Of a stretch of DNA of 64,000 nucleotides, positions 37,651 through 45,481 are shown piece by piece (positions within the stretch are counted from its first letter, which is position 1; every line of letters begins with the position of its first letter). Source of the stretch: Streptacidiphilus anmyonensis (lineage in GTDB: Bacteria; Actinomycetota; Actinomycetes; Streptomycetales; Streptomycetaceae); contig NZ_BBPQ01000030.1 of the NCBI RefSeq assembly GCF_000787855.1, positions 1 through 64,000 of the forward strand, in the 5' to 3' direction. A model generated the notes under the pieces. That model saw only the letters and a program-made list of their open reading frames with translations. It had not been told where the DNA came from and ran no database searches. The position numbers were made by a program, and so were the translations under genes.

Positions 37651-37787
37651 CCTGTGAATTCCCGCCCGGACGGGCTGCCATTCGACTCCCGGGGCTCCGG
37701 CGCGCCCCGCAATCGCGTTGTTCCGACCCGGAACAGCAACCTCACTGCGCCGGCTGGAACGAAAAGCGGAGATCAGGTCGATGAACG

Positions 37788-39023
37788 ATGAGTAATACCT
37801 TGATCAGGTTCGGGAACCCCCGAAGGCTTGGCGGCCCGCTGTGGCGTTCGGCGGTTCTGACGGCCAAGGCGGCCGGTGCGAACGTCCTCGTGGTCGCCCC
37901 CGAGGATCGGGATCTGGAAAAGGAATGGGAGGACATCGGCGTCACCGGCCACTGGCTGACGCCGCAGGAAGCCGAGGCCGTCGGCGCCGCACTGCTGAGC
38001 GTGTCGGACACGGGCGAAGGCGGTGTGGTCATCACCTCCGATCCCGACTCGGCGACCCTGCGGGCCGCGCTGCTGGCCGAGGCGGCACAGCGCTACGACG
38101 CGTCGGCCGTGCGGCTGCTGTTGGACAAGGCAGCCACCCGTGAGCTGGCCGCCCGGGCCGGTGTGTCGACCGCGCCCGGTCTGGTGTGGCGTCCGACGGC
38201 GCCGGCACCGACGGCGGCGATCCGGCGGCTGGCCGACGACTCGCCACGCGGAGTTGTCCTCAAGGGAGCCCTGGCCTGGGCCGGCCACGAGCAGGCGCGG
38301 GCAGGCAGCGGCAGTGAGGCCGTCGCCGCCGCCGCGGCGCTCGCCGCGAAGTGCGGCACCCACCTGGTGATCGAGGCGTTCGTTCCCGGCATCGAGTGCT
38401 CGCTGGAACTGGTGCGCTTCGCGGACGGCAGTTGCCGTGCGACCGGCTGGAGCGTCAAGGGACGCACGGACGACGAACGCCATCCGCTCTACCGGCCCAG
38501 GATCGCGCCGGCCGGAGCACCGCCGGCCGCGCTCGTGCACGCCGCGCAGGCCGTGCTCCGCGAGGCGGACTATCAGGGGATCGCCGACTTCGACCTGATC
38601 TGCACGGACGACGGTGACATCGTCGTCCTGGAGTGCAACCCGCGTACGTCCTGGGCGACGCTGCTGCACTGGACGAGCCGGGGCTACTCCTCCGTCGAGT
38701 GCGCCCTGGCCGAGCGGGACCTGTCGGGGGACCGCGAGCCGCTGCTGGCTGCCGAGTTCCTGCTCCCCGACGACGAACGCGCCTCCCGCGCGTTGGCGTC
38801 CGTCGCAGAGGCCGACGGCTGGGTGCACCCGGCCGTCGAAGGGCTGCGCTCGCGCGGCTTCGTGCGGGCGCGCGACATCGACGGCCTCGCCGCGGTGGCG
38901 GGCTTCCTGGAGCGCACCTGCGGCATCCCGCTCACCTCCCACCTCGACCTCGCCGAGACGGCGCTGGGGCTCCAGAGCGAATTCGGGGACGCACCGGCCC
39001 GGCGACGGGCGGGCGCCGCGTGA
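37788..39023 (+). CDS. ATP-grasp ligase 1 (cluster 2)
   Basis: 411 residues from ATG 37788. An N-terminal Rossmann-like domain ('AKAAGANVLVVAPEDRD') precedes an ATP-grasp core with 'GVVLKGALAWAGHEQARAG' (ATP lysine region), 'LVIEAFVPGIECSLELVRF' and 'FDLICTDDGDIVVLECNPRT' (Mg-binding Glu and Asn). This form resembles carbamoyl-phosphate-synthase-like or amino-acid ligases that couple a carboxylate to an amine. First gene of a nine-gene co-oriented operon; its stop overlaps the next start (GTGA). It probably joins an amino acid to an aminopyrimidine-type or amino-acid acceptor. No ribosome-binding site is strong; 'GATCAGGTCG' precedes the start. Confidence 0.83.
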   Translation: MSNTLIRFGNPRRLGGPLWRSAVLTAKAAGANVLVVAPEDRDLEKEWEDIGVTGHWLTPQEAEAVGAALLSVSDTGEGGVVITSDPDSATLRAALLAEAAQRYDASAVRLLLDKAATRELAARAGVSTAPGLVWRPTAPAPTAAIRRLADDSPRGVVLKGALAWAGHEQARAGSGSEAVAAAAALAAKCGTHLVIEAFVPGIECSLELVRFADGSCRATGWSVKGRTDDERHPLYRPRIAPAGAPPAALVHAAQAVLREADYQGIADFDLICTDDGDIVVLECNPRTSWATLLHWTSRGYSSVECALAERDLSGDREPLLAAEFLLPDDERASRALASVAEADGWVHPAVEGLRSRGFVRARDIDGLAAVAGFLERTCGIPLTSHLDLAETALGLQSEFGDAPARRRAGAA

Positions 39024-40147
39024 AGGTCTCCCTGGCCTCCAGCCTGGATGACGTCCCCGCCGCCGCGTGGGACCGGCTGGCCGCCGTCGCGGAGGCCGGC
39101 TTCTACCTCAGCCACCGATGGCTGAGGCACGAGGAGGACAGCGTCACCGCGACCGCCGGATACGTGCTGGTCACCGACGAGGCCTCCCGGCTGGTCGGCG
39201 CCGCACCGGTGTACCTGGTCCACCAGGAGCCGAACGCCGGCTACCGCCCCGACCAGGTCCTGACCGGCGTCCGCCCGGCGGACCGGCTGCTGATCGCCGG
39301 AGCCCGGCGCGGCTACCGCAACGCACCGCTGCTCCACCCCGACCTCGACACGGCCGCCCGGGAGGACTGCCTGCGGCTGCTGGTGGACGCGGTGGCCCAG
39401 GTCGCCCGGGAATGGGAAGCGGACCAGGCGTGGTGGCTGTACGTGCACGACGACGTCGCCGCCGCCCTCGCCACCGCGACCGGTGCCCGCGTCCCGCAGC
39501 TCCAAGGGACGGACGCGGCCGTCAGCCTGCCGGGCAACGGCTTCGACGACTACCTCGGCGCCTTCCCGGCCCGCCGCCAGTACGCCATCCGCAAGGAGCT
39601 CAGCAGCTTCGGGGCGGCCGCGTACGACCTGCGCCGGCTGAAGCTGTCGCAGTGCTGGTCGCAAGCCGGTGACCTGCTGGCTCAGTTGCAGGGCAAGTAC
39701 GGCCACCCGGCCGAACCCGAACCACTGCGACAACTGCTGCGCCGCCAGGCCGACGGGCTGGCGGACAGCGGCACCGTCCTGGGCTGCTTCCGGGACGACC
39801 GGATGGTGGGCTTCGCCCTCACCTACGACTTCGCAGGAACCGTCTGGCTGCGCGCCACGGGCTTCGACTACGACCGGCTCGCCGGCGCAGCCGAGTACTT
39901 CGCGCTCAGCTGCTACCAGCCGATCGAGCACGCCTACCGATCGAGCAACCTGCGGCGCATGCACCTGGGCAAGGGGACCGCCCAGGCCAAGTCCAGGCGC
40001 GGCGCACGGCTCAGCCCCCTGTGGGCGGTGCCGAACGACCCCTCCCACGCCGCCGACGACGACGTGGTCGTCGCAGCGAACCACCGGCTCGCCGAAACCT
40101 GGCGGGCCGAACTGGGCGACCACGCCCCTTCACTCCCTTTCAACTGA
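39020..40147 (+). CDS. FemAB/GNAT-fold (acetyltransf_6-like) acyl or aminoacyl transferase (cluster 2)
   Basis: 375 residues from GTG 39020, overlapping the previous stop. It has the tandem-GNAT 'peptidoglycan biosynthesis/FemAB-like' arrangement: 'AEAGFYLSHRWLRHEED', then 'FDDYLGAFPARRQYAIRKEL', 'LGCFRDDRMVGFALTYDF' and a C-terminal 'MHLGKGTAQAKSRRGARLS'. Some relatives transfer amino acids from aminoacyl-tRNA to small-molecule or peptidoglycan amines. Next to two ATP-grasp ligases it could add one residue of a short peptide-like product. Donor and acceptor are not readable from sequence. Cytoplasmic, no signal peptide. Confidence 0.75.
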   Translation: MKVSLASSLDDVPAAAWDRLAAVAEAGFYLSHRWLRHEEDSVTATAGYVLVTDEASRLVGAAPVYLVHQEPNAGYRPDQVLTGVRPADRLLIAGARRGYRNAPLLHPDLDTAAREDCLRLLVDAVAQVAREWEADQAWWLYVHDDVAAALATATGARVPQLQGTDAAVSLPGNGFDDYLGAFPARRQYAIRKELSSFGAAAYDLRRLKLSQCWSQAGDLLAQLQGKYGHPAEPEPLRQLLRRQADGLADSGTVLGCFRDDRMVGFALTYDFAGTVWLRATGFDYDRLAGAAEYFALSCYQPIEHAYRSSNLRRMHLGKGTAQAKSRRGARLSPLWAVPNDPSHAADDDVVVAANHRLAETWRAELGDHAPSLPFN

Positions 40148-40168
40148 CGATTCTCAGGAGATCACCCC

Positions 40169-40834
40169 ATGACTGTTGTCGACAACGCACGCCCCGTCCA
40201 GGCCGACGAGATCCAGGCCGGTCCGGAAGTCCGGGCGCGGGTGCACGTTCCGCTCAAGACGCCGCTCGGACAGTGGCTGAAGGCCGACGTCTTCAGCTTC
40301 CGCGGTCTGGCCGACCACGGCGAGCACCTGGCCATCGGCCTCGGTGACTACGCCGGCAGCACCGAGCCCCTCGTCCGGGTCCACTCGGAATGCCTGACGG
40401 GCGACGTCCTCGGCTCCGCGCGCTGCGACTGCGGCCCCCAGCTGCAGGAGGCTCTCACCGAGATCGAGTCGGCCGGCGGAGTGCTGCTCTACCTGCGCCA
40501 GGAAGGGCGCGGCATCGGGCTCTACAACAAGATCGACACCTATGTCCTGCAGGACCAGGGCATGGACACCTACGAGGCCAACGAACACCTCGACCTGAAC
40601 GCGGACTCCCGCGACTACCAGGTCGCGGCCGACATGCTCAGCGCCCTCGGCGTCACCCGGATCCGCCTGCTGACCAACAACCCGGAGAAGGTCAGGCAGC
40701 TCCAGCAGTGCGGCGTCCAGGTCGTCGAGCGGGTGTCCACCGGCGTGTTCGTCACCCCGTACAACCGCCACTACCTGCAGACCAAGGCGCGCAAGACCCA
40801 CCACGCCATCGAGGTGCCGCAGCACACCGGCTGA
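40169..40834 (+). CDS. ribA: GTP cyclohydrolase II (cluster 2)
   Basis: 221 residues. The zinc-binding Cys cluster is 'CLTGDVLGSARCDCGPQL' (Cys near residues 75, 86 and 88), with catalytic 'LYLRQEGRGIGLYNKIDTY', 'DTYEANEHLDLNADSRDY' and 'LLTNNPEKVRQL'. It opens GTP to 2,5-diamino-6-ribosylamino-4(3H)-pyrimidinone 5'-phosphate, formate and pyrophosphate. It is a stand-alone RibA without the RibB (DHBP synthase) domain that is fused in many riboflavin genes, as expected for a dedicated cluster copy. It starts 21 bp after the FemAB-like gene, with TCAGGAG upstream. It supplies the pyrimidine precursor of cluster 2. Confidence 0.93.
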   Translation: MTVVDNARPVQADEIQAGPEVRARVHVPLKTPLGQWLKADVFSFRGLADHGEHLAIGLGDYAGSTEPLVRVHSECLTGDVLGSARCDCGPQLQEALTEIESAGGVLLYLRQEGRGIGLYNKIDTYVLQDQGMDTYEANEHLDLNADSRDYQVAADMLSALGVTRIRLLTNNPEKVRQLQQCGVQVVERVSTGVFVTPYNRHYLQTKARKTHHAIEVPQHTG

Positions 40835-40870
40835 CCGACCGTCCACGTCGCGAGAAAGTCCGAACCGTAC

Positions 40871-41416
40871 ATGCGAGCTCTGCTCATCACCGGAAGCCCC
40901 AACGCCCGCTCGTCCACCACCGCCCTCGCCTCGGTCGCCGCGGACGCCCTGCGCGCGGCAGGCGTCGAGATCGAGATCCTCGACCTCGCGGGCTACGGCC
41001 TCAGTCCCGTCCCCGGCCCGGAAACGGCCGCCAAGGCGGCGGGCCTGCGCGAAGGCGTCGCCTCCGCCGACGCCGTCGTCCTCGCGTCGCCCGTCTACCA
41101 CGCGGGGTACTCGGCCGTCCTCAAGACCGCCCTGGACCACCTCCCCGACGGATCCTTCGACGACAAGGCGGTCGCCGTCCTCGCCCACGGGAGCGGCCCA
41201 CGCAGCGGCAACGTCGTCTGCGAGCAACTGCGCACCGTGGCCAAGGCCCTGGGCGGGTGGCTGATACCGACCCAGGTAGCCAGCTGCCCCGACGATTTCG
41301 TCACCACCGCGACCGGCGGGATCGCACCGGCGGACGACATCGCCCGGCGGTGCGAACAGGTCGCGGCCGAACTGATCCGGTGCGCCCACATGCTGCGCGG
41401 GACGGTGACCCTGTGA
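40871..41416 (+). CDS. NADPH-dependent FMN reductase-type flavoprotein (cluster 2)
   Basis: 181 residues with a flavodoxin-like fold. The FMN phosphate-binding loop is 'ITGSPNARSSTTALASV' (residues about 6-22), with 'ADAVVLASPVYHAGYSAVLK' and 'VLAHGSGPRSGNVV' typical of the FMN_red family. It likely supplies reduced flavin to the luciferase-like monooxygenase encoded two genes on, or reduces a pathway intermediate itself. It overlaps the ribD-like gene by 4 bp (GTGA at 41413). Confidence 0.87.
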   Translation: MRALLITGSPNARSSTTALASVAADALRAAGVEIEILDLAGYGLSPVPGPETAAKAAGLREGVASADAVVLASPVYHAGYSAVLKTALDHLPDGSFDDKAVAVLAHGSGPRSGNVVCEQLRTVAKALGGWLIPTQVASCPDDFVTTATGGIAPADDIARRCEQVAAELIRCAHMLRGTVTL

Positions 41417-42528
41417 CCGGCGCGCCGAAGGCGTCCGCCGCGGAGCTGGAGGCCATGGGCCGGGCCGTCCAGCTGGCCGCCGAGCGGCTGGGCCGCACCA
41501 CCCCCAACCCCTCGGTGGGCTGCGTGATCCTCGACCGCCAGGGGAACCCGGTGGCCGAGGGCGCGCACGAGGCAGCGGGCGGACCCCACGCCGAAGTGGT
41601 CGCGCTGCGCCGGGCGGGCGCCGCCGCCGCCGCAGGAACGGCCGTCGTCACGCTGGAGCCCTGCGCCCACACCGGCCGCACCGGCCCCTGCGCCACGGCG
41701 TTGATGGAAGCCGGCATCGCACGCGTCGTCTACGCCGTGGCGGACCCCAACCCGGTCGCGGCCGGCGGCCACGAGCAGCTGAGCGCCGCGGGTGTCGAGG
41801 TGATCGGCGGCGTGCACGAGCCGGAGGCGCGGCGCGCCAACCGGTTCTGGCTGCACGCCACCACCCACCACCGTCCCTATGTCACCTTGAAGTTCGGCGC
41901 CACACTGGACGGCCGCGCAGCCGCCGCCGACGGCACCTCGCGTTGGATCACCGGGCCGAGGTCCCGCCGGGACGCGCACGAACTGCGGGCCCGGCACGAC
42001 GCGGTACTGGTGGGACCCGGCACGGTGCGCACCGACGATCCCCACCTGGGCCTGCGCCACGGTGTCGCGGGCCGGGCACCGGCCCGGGTGGTGCCGACGC
42101 GCTCGGCGAAGGACCTGCCCGCCCTCGCCCGCATCTGGGACCGGACCGCGCCGACCCTGCTCGCCCTGGCCGACCCCGCCTCGGCGGCGCACCTCCCGGA
42201 CCACGTTGAGCGCTTCACCGTGCCGCCCGGCGCCGGGGCCGGGGTCGACCTGGCGGCCGTTCTGAGGGAACTCCACGACCGGGACATCCACTCCGTGCTC
42301 GTGGAAGGCGGCCCTCGGATCGCCGGGGCCCTGCTCGCGGCAGGGCTGGTGGACGAGGTGGTCGGCTACCTCGCCCCCGTGCTGCTGGGAGGCGGCCCGT
42401 CGGCCGTCGCAGACGCCGGCATCACGACTCTCGCGGACCGGATCCGGCTCGACGTGCTCGACGTACGGGTGCTCGGCCAGGACGTCCGCATCACCGCAAC
42501 ACCCGAGAGGACAACCACATGCGGATGA
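41413..42528 (+). CDS. ribD: RibD: diaminohydroxyphosphoribosylaminopyrimidine deaminase/reductase (cluster 2)
   Basis: 371 residues from GTG 41413. The N-terminal cytidine-deaminase fold has zinc ligands 'GPHAEVVAL' and 'LEPCAHTGRTGPCATAL' (near residues 59 and 83-93). The C-terminal RibD reductase domain has 'PYVTLKFGATLDGRAAAADG' and 'LVEGGPRIAGALLAAGLVDE'. Both halves look intact, so the product should be 5-amino-6-ribitylaminouracil 5'-phosphate or its deaminated precursor. RibE and RibH are absent here, so the cluster does not make riboflavin. It overlaps the next gene by 10 bp. Confidence 0.92.
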   Translation: MTGAPKASAAELEAMGRAVQLAAERLGRTTPNPSVGCVILDRQGNPVAEGAHEAAGGPHAEVVALRRAGAAAAAGTAVVTLEPCAHTGRTGPCATALMEAGIARVVYAVADPNPVAAGGHEQLSAAGVEVIGGVHEPEARRANRFWLHATTHHRPYVTLKFGATLDGRAAAADGTSRWITGPRSRRDAHELRARHDAVLVGPGTVRTDDPHLGLRHGVAGRAPARVVPTRSAKDLPALARIWDRTAPTLLALADPASAAHLPDHVERFTVPPGAGAGVDLAAVLRELHDRDIHSVLVEGGPRIAGALLAAGLVDEVVGYLAPVLLGGGPSAVADAGITTLADRIRLDVLDVRVLGQDVRITATPERTTTCG

Positions 42529-43394
42529 GAGCCGGGCTCGTCCTGCCCCTGTACGACGACCCCTGGACGGACCCCGTCGGCCGGATCCTCCACCTCGCGG
42601 ACCTCGGCATCCCGGGCATCTGGGTCCGGGACATCCCCCTGCTGCAGAACGACGGCGTCGACCGCGGAGCCGGGTTCGATCCGGTCGCGCTGCTCAGCAA
42701 CGCCCTCGGCCGGGGCGTGCCGTTCGACGAGGTCGGCACCGCGGTGCTGTGCCTGAGCTACCGGCAGCCCCTCACCCTGGCACAGGCGGTGGCCACCCTG
42801 CAGACGCTCTCGGGCAACCGGCTCGTCGTGGGCGTCGGCGCCGGCGTCCGGACCTCGGTCAACGAGGTCTACGGCCTGGACCCGGACCTGCGCCGCCGGC
42901 ATTTCATCCACGCCGTGAGGGTGCTGGACGACCTGCTGCGCCGCGGCGCGGCGAGCCTGCCCGAGACGGTGCGGTTCGAGTGCGCGCCGGACGCGAGCCC
43001 ACCCCCGCTGCTGCTCGCCTCCAACGACCCGGTGGCACTGCGCGAACTGACGGGGCTGGCCGACGGCTGGATGACCAACTACGTCACGCCACAGCGGGTC
43101 CCGACCGAGCTGCACGCGATCTGCCCCCAGGCAGTCCCCCTGCCCAGCACCATGCAACTCACCTTGGCGGTGAGCACTGCCGACCAGGACTTGCCGCCCA
43201 CCCCCGAGCCGTACGGCCGGCTGACCCTGGTGCGGGTCGGCGCCCGGCAGCTGCCCGGGCTCCTGGAGCGGTACGACGAAGCGGGACTGGCCCGCGTCCT
43301 GGTCCACCTGCCGCTCGACAACGCCGACGGCAGCCAGCTCGCCGCCCTGGCCTCGGCACTGCGGGTCACCGACCTCGCCACCACCGGCGTGTAG
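42519..43394 (+). CDS. Luciferase-like (LLM-class) flavin-dependent monooxygenase (cluster 2)
   Basis: 291 residues. The TIM-barrel bacterial-luciferase family is shown by 'LADLGIPGIWVRDIPLLQ', 'AVATLQTLSGNRLVVGVGAG' and 'HFIHAVRVLDDLL'. It uses reduced FMN or F420 as cofactor and needs a reductase partner, which may be the FMN reductase upstream. ATG 42519 follows GAGAGG with 8-nt spacing; ATG 42525 (ATGA with the ribD stop) is an alternative. It probably oxidises the pyrimidine or a peptide intermediate. Confidence 0.87.
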   Translation: MRMRAGLVLPLYDDPWTDPVGRILHLADLGIPGIWVRDIPLLQNDGVDRGAGFDPVALLSNALGRGVPFDEVGTAVLCLSYRQPLTLAQAVATLQTLSGNRLVVGVGAGVRTSVNEVYGLDPDLRRRHFIHAVRVLDDLLRRGAASLPETVRFECAPDASPPPLLLASNDPVALRELTGLADGWMTNYVTPQRVPTELHAICPQAVPLPSTMQLTLAVSTADQDLPPTPEPYGRLTLVRVGARQLPGLLERYDEAGLARVLVHLPLDNADGSQLAALASALRVTDLATTGV

Positions 43395-43454
43395 CCGCCC
43401 CGGGGCGCACGCACATCGACCCGCTCGACCGTTCCCTGCTTGGAGGCAGTACCC

Positions 43455-44765
43455 ATGGCATCCACCCGACTCCTCGTGCTCGGCGCCGGAGAGGGCCACC
43501 AGACGGCGTTCGCGAGCTGGATCCGCGCGGGCCTGCGGATCACGCTGGTCGACGGCTTCTCCAAACCCCGCTACGAGTTCCTCTGCGACGAGTTCCACCC
43601 GCTCGACGTCCGCCGGGCCGACCCCCACCACCCCCGCCACGACCCCGGACTGACCGACCACCTGGTGCGCCTGGCCGAGGAACACGACGGGGTGGTCACC
43701 CTCACCGAGGAGTGCGCGGGGGTGACCCCGCTGATCGCCGAACGGGCAGGACTACCGGGCGCCGGCCCCGACGCCGCCCGCATCGCCCGGGACAAGCACC
43801 TGCAGCGGGCCTCGCTGGAGCGAGCCGGTCTGCGGGTGCCGCGCTACGCCGAACTGCGCTCGCCGGAAGCCTTCCTGAGGTTCCTGGCGGCCGCCGAGGG
43901 GCCGGTCGTGATCAAGCCGGTCGACAGCGGCGGCAGCGCCTCGGTACGGCTGATCCGGCGGGCCGAGGAGGCGACGGCCGCCTTTGAGCGTGCGATCGCC
44001 TACAGCGGCTCGGGCCGCTGCATCGCCGAGGAGTACATCGAGGGCCCCGAGATCAGCGTGGAGGCCGCAGTCCAGGGCGGCCGGGTCAAGCGGGTCGCTG
44101 TGACCCGCAAGGAGCTGGCCGGCCCGGAGTTCTTCCTGGAGCGGGGCCACCTGGTGTCGCCGACCGACGAACTCGACGGCCGCAGCACGCGCGCCGTGCA
44201 GCGGCTGGTGGACGCACACGGAATCCAAGACGCCTTCCTGCACGCCGAATACCGCATCAGCGGGGGCGAGCTGGTCAACATCGAGTTCGCGGCGAGGCCC
44301 GGTGGCGGACACATCATGGACCTGGTGCTCAGGTCGCGCGGCTGGAACCCCTACGCGGCGCAGGCACGGCTCGCCCTCGGCCTGCCGGTCGACGACGGCG
44401 AGGACGCCGCAGTCCCGCTTCAGGAGCGCCACGCCGCCGTCCACTTCCTGATCGCGAGCGGCTTCGTGCACGGCTACGCCGAGCAGGCACCGCTGCTCGC
44501 CGGTCTGCCGCGGGTGGAGACCGTCTCTCAGAGCGTGCGGGAAGGACGTACCCTGCCGTTCCCGGAGGCCGGGTGGCACCGGGCCGGCATGGCGTTGGGC
44601 ACCGGCCCGGAGCCGGGCGAGCTGCGCGACCAGCTGCGAACGGCCGTGCAACGGCTCGCGCGAGCCATGGGGGTCACCGAGATCGGCGACCGGCGCGTCT
44701 CGGAGTTCCCCACGGGCACGGCGCATGCCGTGGGGCTCCCTGCCGGGAAGGGGGCCTCGCGGTGA
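43455..44765 (+). CDS. ATP-grasp ligase 2 (cluster 2)
   Basis: 436 residues from ATG 43455, with GGAGG 9 nt upstream. It has the standard three-domain ATP-grasp layout: 'RLLVLGAGEGHQTAFASWI', 'EGPVVIKPVDSGGSASVRLI' (ATP Lys and Gly loop), 'RCIAEEYIEGPEISVEAAVQ', 'LVNIEFAARPGGGHIMDLV' (Mg-binding residues). It is close to amino-acid ligases of the BacD/L-amino-acid ligase and PurK-like type. It is the second ligase of this cluster and distinct from the first, which supports formation of two amide bonds. Its stop overlaps the phosphatase start (GTGA). Confidence 0.86.
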   Translation: MASTRLLVLGAGEGHQTAFASWIRAGLRITLVDGFSKPRYEFLCDEFHPLDVRRADPHHPRHDPGLTDHLVRLAEEHDGVVTLTEECAGVTPLIAERAGLPGAGPDAARIARDKHLQRASLERAGLRVPRYAELRSPEAFLRFLAAAEGPVVIKPVDSGGSASVRLIRRAEEATAAFERAIAYSGSGRCIAEEYIEGPEISVEAAVQGGRVKRVAVTRKELAGPEFFLERGHLVSPTDELDGRSTRAVQRLVDAHGIQDAFLHAEYRISGGELVNIEFAARPGGGHIMDLVLRSRGWNPYAAQARLALGLPVDDGEDAAVPLQERHAAVHFLIASGFVHGYAEQAPLLAGLPRVETVSQSVREGRTLPFPEAGWHRAGMALGTGPEPGELRDQLRTAVQRLARAMGVTEIGDRRVSEFPTGTAHAVGLPAGKGASR

Positions 44766-45466
44766 GGGAAGACACGACGGGCCGTTCGACGGGGCGTCAC
44801 TCCGGCTGGTCCGAGAACGACGGACCCTACACGACCGTGCTGCTGCTCCGGCACGGCCAGACCTCCCTCACCCCGCAGAAGCGGTTCTCCGGCTCGGGAG
44901 CGGACCCCGGCCTCAGCGAGCGCGGCTGGCGGGAGGCCGAAGCAGCCGCCCGCCATCTGATGGCGCCGCCTGGCGCGGCGGGGCCGGTGCGAGCGGTGGT
45001 CTGCTCCCCGCTCCGGCGGGCCCGGGCCACCGCCGAGGCCTTCGCGTCAACGGCCGGCTTGCCCGTCCACAGCGACGCCCGACTGGGCGAAGCGGACTTC
45101 GGCGTGTGGGAGGGGCGCACATTCGCCGAGGTGAAACGCAGCTGGCCGGCTGAACTCGAGGCCTGGCAGAACAACGAGCGGCAGCCCCCGCCCTCGGGCG
45201 AGAGCTTCGCCGCCATGGCCGCCCGCGTGCTCGCGGCGCGCGACGCGATCCTCGACCGGCACCGCGGAAGCACGGTCCTCGTGGTCAGCCATGTCGGACC
45301 GATCAAGACACTGGTCCGTTCGGCTCTCGGCGCCCCCGCCGACGCGATGTTCCGCATGGAACTCGGCCCCGCATCCCTCTCCGTGATCCGCTACGGCGCA
45401 GGGGGCGCCGCTTCCCTCCGGGTCTTCAACGACTCCTGCCACTTGTCCGACCTCCACCACAGCTGA
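44762..45466 (+). CDS. Histidine phosphatase family protein (cluster 2)
   Basis: 234 residues from GTG 44762. The phosphohistidine motif is 'LLRHGQTSLTPQKRFSG' (His near residue 31), with 'VVCSPLRRARATAEAF', 'LGEADFGVWEGRTFAEV' and the second His in 'VVSHVGPIKTLVRSAL'. It is similar to CobC/phosphoglycerate-mutase-like phosphatases. It has a hydrophilic N-terminal extension of about 22 residues. In this pathway it would remove the 5'-phosphate of the ribityl or ribosyl pyrimidine, a step for which riboflavin clusters also use an external phosphatase. Confidence 0.85.
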   Translation: MREDTTGRSTGRHSGWSENDGPYTTVLLLRHGQTSLTPQKRFSGSGADPGLSERGWREAEAAARHLMAPPGAAGPVRAVVCSPLRRARATAEAFASTAGLPVHSDARLGEADFGVWEGRTFAEVKRSWPAELEAWQNNERQPPPSGESFAAMAARVLAARDAILDRHRGSTVLVVSHVGPIKTLVRSALGAPADAMFRMELGPASLSVIRYGAGGAASLRVFNDSCHLSDLHHS

Positions 45467-45481
45467 ACCGGAAAGCGAGCC

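Noticed and set aside
37219-37657. Small ORFs on both strands upstream of cluster 2
   Set aside because: They have no ribosome-binding sites or domain similarity. The only recognisable signal there is the condensation-domain fragment in a frame interrupted by TAG.
40169-42528. Riboflavin biosynthesis operon or riboswitch
   Set aside because: RibB, RibE and RibH are absent, no FMN riboswitch-like sequence is evident upstream, and the neighbours are ligases and an exporter.
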